DNA from: Phoronis australis
Lineage: Eukaryota; Phoronida; Phoronidae
Assembly (NCBI GenBank): GCA_002633005.1
Contig: NMRA01001114.1
Location: 1 to 53,527, forward strand
Length of the DNA stretch: 53,527 nt
Reading direction: 5' to 3'
Part shown: positions 1 through 11,099 of the stretch, piece by piece
How the letters are laid out: each line of letters starts with the position of its first letter
Position numbering within the stretch: position 1 is the stretch's first letter
Made by a program: the position numbers and the translations under genes
Notes under the pieces: model-generated
Databases searched by the model: none
What the model was told of the DNA's origin: nothing
Seen by the model: only the letters and a program-made list of their open reading frames with translations

Positions 1-59
1 ACTGTTCGCAGGATCTTTACGAAATTTAATAAGTGTAATTATATGATGTATGTTTGCGG

Positions 60-575
60 TGTAAAGAGGGCAGGGTTGAGTATAACGAATCCGACTTTTG
101 TGGCGCCTCCTAGTGGTAGTTTTGTTTTTCTTTGCGCCCATAGCTGCATCGCCGTAACACACTGCTGGATCTTTATTGAATTTAGTACCGTAATTGTATT
201 CATATGAAGCTTACAATAGATTAGGTCTTTCAGGCCTGTTCAGTGTACCCCATAGTGGCATTTTCATTTTTTTTTCTGTTTTCTTCTGTTTCTCTGAAGT
301 TCCTTGACAGATTTTTATGAAATATGGTGAATAGCTTTCTATTCAAGAAGCAATGTCATTTTCCCGTTTTCAAATGGATTGGCTGTTTTTGTGCCATCTA
401 GTGGCTGTTTTTATGAAACAAATGAACAACCCTAGAAGCACAAAGTTTGCGATGCATTTGTTGGGGCATTTCAACGCTCTGGGTTGCTCGTTTCTGCACT
501 TCTTGATAATAATGCCATCTTTCAAATTCTTTAAAGATGTCTGCATGTAGTGTGTTTATGAAGTTATATCTTATG
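60..575 (+). repeat. Interspersed repeat, copy A (partner at 36410-36893)
   Basis: This block is closely matched, in the same orientation, at 36410-36893. Both begin near gtaaagagggcagggttgag and end near gtttatgaagttatatctt. It contains the short motif gccatctagtggc at 393-405, one of several CNNCTAGTGGC-type motifs in the window. No credible protein is encoded; open frames here are short and occur on both strands. Copy B has a few small deletions relative to copy A. Confidence 0.85.
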
Positions 576-1137
576 TCAACCGTCCACACATAGTGGAACA
601 TCCCATATCCAAGATTACCATCAAATGTTCGCATATCGACAGCCCACACGCCGTGGAACGTCCATTCATTCAAGGATTGGCAACTACTATCCATATGTCA
701 ACATTCCCCATATCGAGAAATGTCTATGCATCGAGGATCGACATCTTCCATACACATATCAACCACCCTCACATCAAGAAATGTCCGCTCATCAAGGTCC
801 ACCATCAACCGGCTACAAACCAACTGTTCACACAACAGCATCTACCATCGGCCATCCGCATAGCAATCTTCCACACACCATGGAACATTCACACAACTAG
901 AATCGTCAACTACCATTCTCATACCGATCATGTGTCCACGGATGCCTGCCATCCACCGTATGCATATTGACTGTCCCCCCACCGGGACAGTCATTATACA
1001 TACAGTCCATTGACCATATGCATATTGACTGTCCCGGTGGGGGGACAGTCAAGATGCATGCAATCAAGGGCAAGCATCAATGGAAACATGGTCAGCAGGA
1101 GGATGGGAGATGAAGATCCTAGATGTGTGGACATTCC
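576..1137. repeat. Degenerate ~60-bp minisatellite ending in a large inverted repeat
   Basis: From about 576 to 960 the sequence repeats loosely every ~60 bases, with recurring themes such as cacacNNNgtggaac and catatcgacag. Because the period is near a multiple of three, a 125-codon frame stays open at 593-970; I read this as a by-product, not a gene. From about 890 the plus strand is mirrored by the minus strand up to 1137, centred near 1010. Each arm ends in a hairpin, gactgtccccccaccgggac at 969 and its exact complement ending at 1050. The right arm stops at the n at 1138, so an assembly artefact is possible. Confidence 0.7.
969..1050. repeat. Nested hairpins around gactgtccc...gggacagtc
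   Basis: Bases 969-992 and 1027-1050 are exact reverse complements of one another. Each is itself an inverted repeat with gactgtccc and gggacagtc arms around a 6-base centre. The 34-base spacer includes catatgcatat. Together they could form either two small hairpins or one large one. This is the centre of the longer inverted repeat at 890-1137. Confidence 0.85.
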
Positions 1138-1464
1138 NAGAAAAAACAGAAGTAGTCGCAATAAATAAAATTGCCACTAGAGGCCACCCGAATAATATCC
1201 AGTTATTAAAGTCAACCAGGGTTTTTGCATCCGGAACACAACTGTCAGTTTTCATAATGATCCTTTGAGTGGTTTGGCAGACCGAGGCAGAGGTCAAAAG
1301 CATAATTTTTTAAATGCCCACTAGCTGATCCAGAAAACATCAGTTCTATATGAAAATGGGAACGCGTTGTCGTCTCCTTAATAGAAACTTGTTTGCCGAA
1401 TTTCATAAATATCAATTTATGAACTCCAAAGATACACACTGAGGTGAACGTAAAAAGAACATTT

Positions 1465-1480
1465 TGCCACTAGGGGGCAC
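1465..1480 (+). promoter_or_regulatory. CTCF-like motif in repeat unit 1
   Basis: The sequence tgccactagggggcac fits the published CTCF core pattern CCASYAGRKGGCRS. It lies at the same place in each unit of the tandem repeat. Binding is inferred only from the motif. Confidence 0.4.
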
Positions 1481-1921
1481 AATGGAATTTGGGTCAGTTC
1501 GACACTCGTTACTGTTTCTCATCCGTTCCATACGAACACATTTTTCAAATTTCACAAAGCTCCTTCAAAGTGTCAAGGAGACTAAGCTGCAGACGCAAAA
1601 AACAAAATTGCAACTAGGGGGTGACAAAATAATCGGACCCATCTGAATGTCAATCTCATTCATGGCCCTTTGGTCAGGAACACATCTGTAAATTGTCATA
1701 CTGATGCTTTAAGCGGTATGGTAGATAGGGAGGCGGACGCCAGAAAACCAATGCAAAAGTAAAAAAATGGTCACCAGGTAGCATAGAAAACGTCAGATCT
1801 GTCCGAAAATGGTAAGGTGTTGTTGTGTTCTTATTTGAAAGATATTCGCCGAATTTCATGGAAATATTAATAAAAATGAACTCCAAAGATACAAACTTAA
1901 GGCAAACATAAACAAACATTT

Positions 1922-1937
1922 TGCCACTAGGGGGCAC
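1922..1937 (+). promoter_or_regulatory. CTCF-like motif in repeat unit 2
   Basis: The same 16 bases, tgccactagggggcac, recur unchanged 457 bases after the first copy, although the surrounding unit has diverged clearly. Related weaker matches are at 1174, 4308, 17491 and 36298. Confidence 0.4.
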
Positions 1938-2144
1938 AGTGGTATTTGGATCAGTTCGACAGTTATTACGATGTCGTCGGCTCCAGAAAAATGCATCTCC
2001 TCCTAAGGGTTGAGATTGAGCCGCAGATCTGCAAAAAAATCACACTAAGGGGTGACACAGTAGTCAGACTTGTCTGAAAGCCAACGTGGACTGGGCTAAC
2101 ATTTTAAAAAATACTTTCCCCATTGAACACCTTTTCAGTGTCAA

Positions 2145-3620
2145 TTAGACTCGAATTCTGCAAAATATCTTCCCAGGCAGAGTCTTTTTAAAAGCTTTAA
2201 TAAAAGAAAGTAAATGAATAATGTTAAGACCACAAACTGCATAATTCTGAACCATTGTCTTAACAGAAATTCTATCTCTTTTTACTCCAAATAAACTGAA
2301 AAAAAACATTTTCTGCAGTTGTTTAATAAAATCGTCCTTCGGTGATGGGAGACTTAAGAAAAGATGGGTAAGCTTTGGCAATAAAAAAGGTTTTCCCCAG
2401 AACACTGGGGTATCTTCTGGATCAAGAGCATAAGACATTTTGAATATCAGAAATTTTGCATTTACCGTAAGCTCAAACCAATCACTTTGTCTAGATTCAC
2501 GCTAAATTGAATACTAGAAAATTCTGTTTTTAACTAATGTATAGTACTGAGTTTTTGCGAAATCATGTATCATACTTCCTGTTTCCAATCCAATTCAACT
2601 CAGTTTTTTAAATGTTTAGTTTAAGACCGAAATAGCAAATTGCTACGGAAGATCCATTGCCTTCTTGAGAAGCCGCCTCTGACACTCATATCATCCACAC
2701 ACTGTGGTATCGTTACTTCTCGAGTTCCACAATTAATTCCCTTTACTTCATTATTATTTCTAAGCATGTAGTCCAAAATTTCATTGCAAAGCCCAAACAA
2801 ATAACACGAGATTGGTTCCCCTTGTTTGCACCCTCGTTCAACTTTGAGAAAGTCTGGCAGGCAATGTCATGTTGCATGACGCAAAGTTGTGAGTTTTTGT
2901 ATAACATTTTTATCCTTTCACAAAAAATATCTCCGAACTCAAACATCTTAAGAACATTAAACACAAAATTCCAGGACAATGTATCAAATGCTTTGCCAAA
3001 ATCCACTATTGTTCCAAGACCCAAAAGTTTTCTTGAGTACGTATTATACAAAATGTCATAAAGAGCTCAGAGTCCTGTCTGATCTGGGTGAATCAATTTT
3101 TTAAGAACTTTATTCAGTCTTTGTATTAAACAAGATGACAAAATTTAATTTTTTTAAATTATCATGGCTAACCCGATTTTAGCAGAACTTTAATTATTCA
3201 TTGCAGTTGTGAAGTGGGGATTTCATTTCACTACTATATACTTGAAAGATCTAAATAAGAAGGGTGATAATTCCTTCCAAAAGCAAAACCATCAATTCCT
3301 GGGCTTTTGTTATTTTTCATGTTCTTTAATGCAATGTTATTTCTTGCTCGATCAATATTGCTAATTTTTTCGGATATTTTGAGTTTCTGCAGTGTCACTG
3401 ATATTCTCAATTCCACGTGCACTGTCTATAGAAGCATATAGTTCAGATTTTAATTCACTTAAATTTCTTTTTGTTTTGTCAAAGTATCACCCGAGGGCTT
3501 TACCACCCTAGTTATTGTTATCTTAACTAAGTTTCGGTTTTCTAAGCCACAAAAGTACTGTGTTGCCTTATCACCTTCTTCAATCCTAAGCCTTTTATAT
3601 AATTTTCTCATTTTTACAAA
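2145..3620 (-). pseudogene. Decayed non-LTR (LINE) reverse transcriptase
   Basis: Read on the minus strand, pieces of a LINE polymerase appear in the expected order. First is a linker with EEGDKATQYF (about 3590-3540). Next is the NNKSPGIDGF block (around 3300) that opens the reverse transcriptase domain of non-LTR elements. Then comes DFGKAFDTLSW (around 3000), whose first Asp is the motif A catalytic residue, followed by FEFGD and a worn version of the QGxPxSPxLF block near 2800. A C-terminal piece (2438-2145) has the LFLSLP...LQKMFFFSLF pattern seen near the end of L1/Tx1-like proteins. Frameshifts and stops break it up, and the FADD region seems to be deleted between 2440 and 2740. No endonuclease was recognised; worn upstream sequence may run to about 4250. 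It is a dead insertion. Confidence 0.8.
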
Positions 3621-4671
3621 TGGATATTGCATTCCTGCATTAACTCTTCATAAACAATATTTGAAAAACCTAATTCAATCCTCTTAAAGCTTTTGTTTTT
3701 GCTTCTACATTGCAACAGAAAATGTTATAGTAATTGCCTTGATGTTGTTCAAAAAACAAAAAATAAAAAATGATGAACAATCGGGTTAATATCCTTCAAT
3801 AATTCTTCATTAAAGTGTTCATTATTGTATGGCTGAGCAGAATGCTCCTCAATAATATCGATAGTCATATTTCTAACTTTGGTTAAATAATGATCATCTT
3901 CTAACAGAGAATTATTAAGTCGTCAGAAACTGCGCTGTTTTTGAAAATTGCTACTAACAGTTAAATGTAAAGCAAATACTTGAGTGTTTTGTTCTGTAAC
4001 CTGGACTAAGAGTTTACGCTATCCACCATGTTCAAAAACTCATTGCTGACTAAAAAATCTAGACATTTTGCAAGGAGTCTTTTTAAACAATGAAAAGCAT
4101 TTTTGGACTATTCTCAATGGGTCCTCAAGATTAAAAGAGCTTTTTAGATTCTCAATTCCCCTTTTCAGATTAGGATTGTTTTGTTGTAATTGAACAACAT
4201 TACAGTCACAATATAATAACAAGAGCAATGCAGAGTGAAGAAATGTGCCCACGAATGCACAGCAAACAGTGTGCTTTTAGGGGTGTTTATTTGTATCATA
4301 AAAATGGCCACTAGATGGCACAAAGTACATAGCATCCATCCGAAAACCGGAACATACCATTGTTTCTTTAATAAAAAGCCAGTTGCCCAATCAAGGAACT
4401 TGAGAGAAATAAAGGAAAACGGAAAAAAATGATATTGCCATTACGAGCCACAGCGTTTTTCGTATGCAACTGAAAGTCGCCATCTGTTGTCAACTTCATG
4501 TAGTTACTCTTAGTACTAAATTTAATAAAGATCCTGCTATGGGTTTAGGATGTTGTGCTTGGAATTGTGATTCAACTTGAAATAGAAATCTATTCAGAGT
4601 TGACGCAAGTGATCTTGAGATTAAGCAAGCACTTGCGACATCTAGTGTAGAACTGTTAACTAAAATTTAAC

Positions 4672-5121
4672 ATAAATGAAAACACTTCCACCTAATTGCG
4701 AGCTCCAAGCACTGGCGTATACACGGGGCGGGGGGTGAGGTGGCAGGTACAACGGGGCATGGCAAAGTGTTCAATGCAAAACCCCTCTCGGTACTGTACA
4801 TCCTAGCTCTTAATTATTCTTAATCCTTTCCATTGCAAAAGTCCCAGGTTGCCAGTCATTTCATCGCCTCGGTCACAAACCCAACCATCCCAGTCAAACC
4901 ACCTTTGGACACAATTGACCAAGACTAGAATAACATACAAATGGGCGATAAAAATAATTAAAACAGAAACAATAACTCATGACAAACGAATTCGTTGTAC
5001 CGTACAGAGAGGGGTTTTGCATTGAACAGTTTGTAATGCCTCGTTGTACCTGCCACCTCACCCCCCCCCGTGTATACGCCAGTGCTTGAGCTCGCAATTT
5101 GGTGGAAGTGTTTTCATTTAT
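4672..5121. mobile_element. MITE-like element with ~120-bp terminal inverted repeats
   Basis: The left end (ataaatgaaaacacttccac at 4672) is matched in reverse complement at the right end, finishing at 5121. The similarity continues inward for about 120 bases on each side, through ggcgtatacacgggg, a G-rich run and a caaaacccctct segment. The roughly 200-base middle has no coding potential that I recognise. No target duplication could be fixed with certainty. The long inverted ends and small size fit a non-autonomous DNA transposon. Confidence 0.8.
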
Positions 5122-6361
5122 ATCTCACAATGACATCGCCAATTGCTGCCAGCATGGCCTAAGCAGGGATCTGTAATTTTTTCTTAAAATCTTATCTAAT
5201 TAAAGAAGAAGTTCAGATAACGCTTGTTGAGTAAAACTACTGTTATTTTTGGCAAATAAAGTGGAAATACTCATTTCATTTTTAAACATGCAATTTAATG
5301 AATATTAGTTTTTCATTGGTTTGCTGTGTGATGTCATCAGGTCTATATATTGATGACAATATGCCAAAAGTTACAGAAAACAACTCTGAAGTTCTGTTGA
5401 CAGGTTTTGAATGTTCTCATAATTTTCTGGCCTACGATATTTTTGCCTTTTTCTGTTCAGTACAGACCCACATAACATTACGCCAATGTATGTAAAGACA
5501 GACAAAAATGGCCCAGTGAAATAATACTGTCTATACCACTTGCTTTGGCACAGTAGCTTGCAAACCACTGCCCAGCATTCGCTGTTTGAAAGAACCATGT
5601 TAGACTGAGTGACTAAGTGAGGTAACATATGCATATGCGTCTTTTGCAGGTTGTCGACATCTCTAAATACAGTTGTTAACATTTAACAACTGGACTGAAA
5701 CATGGTGGCACACAGTAAAGTTTGATACAAACGTTCCCATGTGAGTGAGGAGCATACAGAGGTAATGACATATCAACTACTGACAGTACATCTGGATCCT
5801 TGTTCACTTTTCAAAACTCGTGTGTAGGTCAACAGATTTGCCAAAGGTGGAGGACCCCATTTCATTGCTGGTACAGCATTTGAAGCTGCTTGCCAATGAA
5901 TTACCTTAAATGTAGCATATGTCCCTCTAAGGTCTATGTAACCTAATCTGCCTCATAGATCAGTCTACATTTCTTTTATTAAATGGCTACATATGCTTTA
6001 ATGCTAAGTTTGATGTACTGACATTGTCTGCTTACTTTGTTGTCAGGGTTTGTGATTTTTATGGTATCTGATTGGTCACATTGCTAGTTGCGTGACATCC
6101 TGGTGGCGTAAATGAAAAGTGTTATTCCACAGGTTGGTGGGTCAAAATTATCAAACTGTGTTCCTGACAATCAGCGGACAAAAGTATCAGTTGTCATGTA
6201 ATGAAACAACATGAGTAACCCAAAATTTAATGTCAGGACATAAGGTTATGTGGCACATTACTGACAAATATCTACAAACTTTGGAATTTAACTTTCTAAA
6301 ACACTACTTTAATTCATGAAAGTAGTCTTTACATAAAGACTTCATATATCAATCTGCCATT
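5122..6361. other. Anonymous AT-rich sequence
   Basis: No gene, RNA gene or clear repeat was recognised on either strand. Open frames at 5298-5495 and 5371-5682 overlap on opposite strands and have no recognisable motif. Confidence 0.5.
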
Positions 6362-6720
6362 AATTGGGTCCCATGACCATATTTTTAATAAGATCCAGGT
6401 AAAAGGAATACATTCATAACAAAACAGTGGAGTCGATAACATGACCAATTTTCTTTTTGTATAAATGTTTTTTTAGTTACCCTTTTCATTTTAATCAATG
6501 TTTGAGTTTTTCATGAAATTACTGAAACTCCCTGTTTTAGCTAGCCCTCCCATGCCAAAGTAGATCAGTCAAAAAACAATCTCTAAAAGCCTGATGGGGA
6601 ACAGTGCATAAAATACAAGATCTGAAAGTTTTTATTGGAATCCTATCAGCCATTTGCAAGATATGTTTTCCGCTTTACCAAGTTTAGACATTTGTCTAGG
6701 ATCTCCCATAACCTTAACCT
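6362..6720 (+). repeat. Interspersed repeat family with central gggtcatgtgacc, copy 1
   Basis: It matches 26630-26830 and 45905-46260 in the same orientation. Shared marks are gggtc(a/c)(c)atgacc at the left, agcaaaac/aacaaaacag, a gatagccctcatgc-like stretch and a closing tctagg(a/g)tc. This copy reads gggtcccatgacc, so the palindrome is imperfect. It is non-coding. Confidence 0.6.
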
Positions 6721-6804
6721 GATACTTGAACACTTTTCTTTTACTGCACAGTGAAAGATGTCGTATAACTGTTGGTCTTCAAATTTGCCATAAGTTGATC
6801 ACAT

Positions 6805-6860
6805 CAGGTGTTGGCTAACGGGTTAGCAGAAAGTCCTGGGTTCAAACCTTGGTGGGGACA
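6805..6860 (+). repeat. Possible tRNA-derived SINE remnant
   Basis: The segment ggttcaaacc (6839-6848) fits a Pol III B box, and tggctaacggg just upstream resembles an A box. The spacing is too short for an intact tRNA or complete SINE head, so this is at most a worn fragment. Confidence 0.25.
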
Positions 6861-8189
6861 GAGAGCATTTTGTAGATGTAGCTATGTATCACCTGATGCT
6901 AACAAATTGACTTCAACAGAAGTCTCCAAGACTGCCAAATTTGAATAAATTTCTTCCCAGAATAATTTGTCAGTTTACAGTCGAACTTTTGTCAGAGTTG
7001 AATGTCGACACTGTGTCTAGTCCTTAATTTTTTGTTTGTGCCTGGTCTTGCGCAATAAGTCGTTTTTGTTTTGATTTAGCTAGAAAAGAAACAAATATTT
7101 TATTAGTCTTGTCAAATTACGACATTGTGTAGTTTAGTTTGAAAAATACTGTATGCCAGCCATTGTACCTTTATAGAGTTTGTTTTATGTTGCATTATAA
7201 TTTGGTGGTATTTTGGAAAAAATAAAAACTTAGGCCTGTCCATGCAGATATTGTTAAAGCAACCTCACATTTTTATTTTTAAATATCTTTAAAAACTATC
7301 CACCATTTTTGTTGTAACATACATCATCTCCAGTGAGAGACTACGTCCACCTGCACTAGCATGGAGAAAATATTTTCCATGACCCCTGAGCTTTCCAAAA
7401 AGAATGGGCCCAACTCGAGGATTTCATTTTTGTCTATGAAAGTTACTCATTAAAGGTATTAATTTTTTTATAAAATTGAAAATGTGAAACCCCATACTGT
7501 TTTAAGTACTGGTTAAATTTGAAATTATGTAGAAGACGATTGCTAATGTGTTAGAGTAGTCTCAAGAATAGGAATTGCGTTTACAGTTTGCTTCACCACT
7601 TAGTTTTTTGTGAAATGAAAAGACATGGATTGCAAGTTTGCTTATTAAAGGGAACAGTATTTTGTTCTGAATTGATTTAGCATACAGCTTTGAACCAAGT
7701 CAAGGGCAACGGATGGTGTCCTATGCCTGCCCTCTTGTACGATACGTTTTTCACAGAGTTTGAACAACTAGGTGCCATACAAAAAGGCATCATGGAGAAT
7801 TTTTTACTACACTGGCAAACAGTAAATAATAAGAATCGGTGTGATACAATTGTTAAACGCAATGTAAACTCTATCCACTCAATGCCCCAATATGGAGCAG
7901 AAATATGTGATAAGCAGTCGATGCCCTGTCAATCACTGACATATCAGCCAATCAGAGACTGCTGTCAATATTAGTGTTTTTACAATAAAATGTAAATCAG
8001 TTTTGTTTGGAGCGCAACTCGGGCAAATGTTAGTTTTATATGTATGTTAGAATTGGTTTACTGCTGCATTGTTTTTACTACAGTCATCTTTTAAACTAGG
8101 CATTGGGTAAAAATTAATCACTGATAATTTACAGGGATAGAAAAAATTGTTCATAATGTCTTGCAATCTTTCAGGGAATGCTTACTTCA

Positions 8190-8960
8190 CAACATAGGGT
8201 TTGTAAAGCGAAAATAGAATGGCCTGCTCAAACGTGGAATTCGGAAGAAAATAATTGTTAAAGTGTTCAAGAAAGTCTCAAGATAAGAAAAAAGTTGCGC
8301 TTACAACATATTTTAACCCGCCAGAAAATGTTTGGTTCACCAAGTGACTTTGTAAAGCTAATAAAAAATCATTCCAAGTTCAAGCAAGGGCGTGGCTTGC
8401 TTAAACATGGAATTGGGTAGAAAACAATTGAAAATTGATTCAGAGGTGTTCCAAACGTAACAGAAAATGCCTTTATGACATATTTTAAGTGGTCAGAGAA
8501 TATTTGCTACACCAGAGGATTTTTTGTAAGGAAAAATTGAATTATTCCAAATTAAAGCAAGGGCGTGGCTTGTTTAAACTTGGAATTGGGTAGAAAAAAC
8601 TACAAAATGCATTCAGGGGTGTTTCAAAAGTAATAGAAAATGCATTTACAATGTATTAGAACCAGAGAAAGAATGTTTGTTTAACCATGTGATTTTTTGT
8701 AAGGTGGAAACTGAATTATTCCAAGTGTATGTGAGCCATGCCCTTGCTTAAACTTGGAATTGGGTAGAAAAAAGTGCGAATGCGCTCAGAAGTGTTCCAA
8801 AATTATTAGAAAATGCATTTAAAATGTCTTGCTACCAGTTACCAAATGTTTGGTAAACTATGGGATTTTTTGTAAAGCAGAAATTGAATTATTCCAGTTA
8901 ATGCAAGGGCGTATCTTGCTTAAACGTTGAATGGGGTTGAAAAACTGTAAATGCGCTCAA
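8190..8960 (+). repeat. ~174-bp tandem array with palindromic core, copy 1
   Basis: About five units of roughly 174 bases. Each carries ttaaacttggaattgggtag, then caaaagtaatagaaaatgca, then a gattttttgtaa segment. The junction between units is a near palindrome, ccaagtttaagcaagg then cgtggcttgcttaaacttgg. Some units are degraded in this copy (for example at 8380-8420). Confidence 0.85.
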
Positions 8961-11008
8961 AAGTATTCTAAAGGTAATAGAAAAAAAGCATTTAAAATGT
9001 ATTGCAACCAGTCGAACATATCCCTATTAAGCACCGAATTGTTTGTACAACAGATCACGAACCATTTCATTTCACATGATTTACACTTCCTACGTCAGTC
9101 ATGCTGGTTTTGTTTACGTATAAAGCGCTATCTGTTGACAAATATAAAAGCCAATCAGAACCTCCGATGTAAAAATGGTATAAAAATTAACTGGTGTCTT
9201 TCCCCTAGTGGATATACAAGGAACCAGCGAGAGTGAGACCCTAGCGTTACTGAACTCTTCTATTACGAAAGATTAATATATAGGCACAAATAAAACGATA
9301 CCCTGGTTTCTGGAAAGAATTCTAGTACAGTGAGTAGCAAATCAGTAATGAATTTAAGTATGGTGATCTCTGCGCCCAGCAGTCTGTATCATGAAAATCG
9401 TGTTCAGTTTTCGGGCCAATCGGAGTCCATATAGCCGGGTCATGAAGTTTTCAGTTGCGCTAGCGGCGGGTCCGGGGTTGTCGTTGGGGGCAATGCAATA
9501 TTCAGAGATTTGAGTATGTTCAGTGATTACTAAACGTTTGAGTGTGCTACTGTTTTATCAGCAATTTGCGCTCTTTACTAGGCGATTTGTATTGCGCGTT
9601 TTGCGAACAGCATGCAATCGGTGTAATGGTGGAACGACAAAGTGACAGAAATAGGTAGAGGAAACTAAGAAAATAATAATTGGTTTTCATGATTTCCACG
9701 CCATGATCATTAGAGATTTTACCACTGGACAACATCCCAAATTTATACACGAATGTTAGACGATTATTAATAGACTATAACTGGAAATGATAAGTTATAG
9801 TCGTGACATCATGTATTTTGTCCGTTCAAGGTTTTGTCCTGCGTGACCATTTTACATTTTTGCCTAATCTTTCATATATTTTGGACTTGAGAGCACTAAA
9901 TTCTTATTTTAGCACAAACGAGGTTCACTAATCGTCATGTCTCGTTTACACTTTAGTCATAAACTAACCCTCTAAAAAGCTGTATCTCATGAACAATTGG
10001 TATTATTTCGGAAGTGATTTTCAAGGAATTTCGACGACGGTTACCATTATGGCGGCAAAAAACAAACACTTGAAAACCATTTTGTTAGTTCACGTTTTGC
10101 CTGTGATGAAACCCTATGATGTTGGGCGATATGGTCTGACCTAACTGAAGTGTCTTTATATTTTTTACAAAAACCGATTAAAGGGATTGAAACGACATTT
10201 CAGATGAGTAAAATTCGCCCAATTTTCCAAACGCTCCTTCTTAAGGGCAACGTAATCTTTTAGTTATTCAACAGTGTAATTACACTATGCTTAAATAGGA
10301 TAAAAGTTCATTAAGATATTTCGTACGTTTTTGACGGCAGTTGGTTAATCCAAGGTATTTATTGGAAAATTGAAATCATTCACAGTATCAAAAATGTAAC
10401 CTACTGACATTTGTAGGAACTCAAACAAATAATTTAAATAGAACTAACGTTTCAACTACACAGCGATAACTAACAACGTTACAAACAATTAGCTGTCAAT
10501 ATGTTGAATTGCGACTAAAGCGTTCTGGGTTTGAAACATTAACGGACTAATCTGATCTTGAATTGTTGTCGAATGAGTTGACAGCAAACTTAATAATGGT
10601 AAGAAAAACTGCAATTAAAGAGGAAGGTAAAATTATCACAAACACCTGAAAAGTCCACATATGCGACCACACATTTCAAAATTCTCACTCGATTGAACTC
10701 TTTGCTCAGCTTTTTCCACCCTTGCCCAACTTTTTACTTTTTTGTCATCTAAATGGACGCTCACACTCCAAACACCCCCTTTCAACGGACCTGACCAGCT
10801 GAAGGCCAGCATCGTTATGCTGTTTAGTGTTTGCCCGATAACCGTTTTCAAAAAACATAACGTCGACTTAACACATGTTATAAACGCAGAGTACTTACTG
10901 GGTGATGTATCTACAGATGATATTGTTCAGGCACTCCACACAATATATTTATAGATCTCGTTGTAGTAGTAATGAGGTTTCGTATGTAGCACTAGTAATC
11001 GCACGTAT

Positions 11009-11099
11009 CTCTTGTCACAACAGCAGCGGTTTTCTGGTTCGAATAGCAATATTTAGTTGAATCTCATTGGCGGGAAATACAAAAGTCACGTGACAAGAG
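11009..11099. promoter_or_regulatory. Inverted repeat ctcttgtcac...gtgacaagag with CACGTG
   Basis: ctcttgtcac at 11009-11018 is exactly complementary to gtgacaagag at 11090-11099. The right arm overlaps gtcacgtgac (11085-11094), a perfect 10-base palindrome and a strong E-box of the USF/TFE (CLEAR-like) type. The whole arrangement is preserved in copy 2 at 15294-15382. A regulatory role is inferred from motif only. Confidence 0.35.

Larger units (their letters stand above)
1140..2095. repeat. Two-unit tandem repeat, period about 457 bp
   Basis: Two imperfect units follow each other. Landmarks recur at a constant offset: the gccgaatttcat segment (about 1396 and 1851), the gaactccaaagataca segment (about 1420 and 1878) and the ttttgccactagggggcac segment (1462 and 1919). 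Both units are non-coding on both strands as far as I can see. The same family's short motifs reappear around 4300 and 35800-36900. Confidence 0.75.

Noticed and set aside
593-970. 125-codon open frame
   Set aside because: It lies in a degenerate ~60-base tandem repeat, so the frame stays open because of the period; overlapping frames are also open.
6805-6860. Intact tRNA gene
   Set aside because: A and B boxes are too close together and no cloverleaf can be drawn.
7690-7974. 94-codon frame shared by both 4.2-kb copies (also 11860-12141)
   Set aside because: Differences between the copies nearly all change amino acids, the opposite strand is open too, and no motif is recognised.
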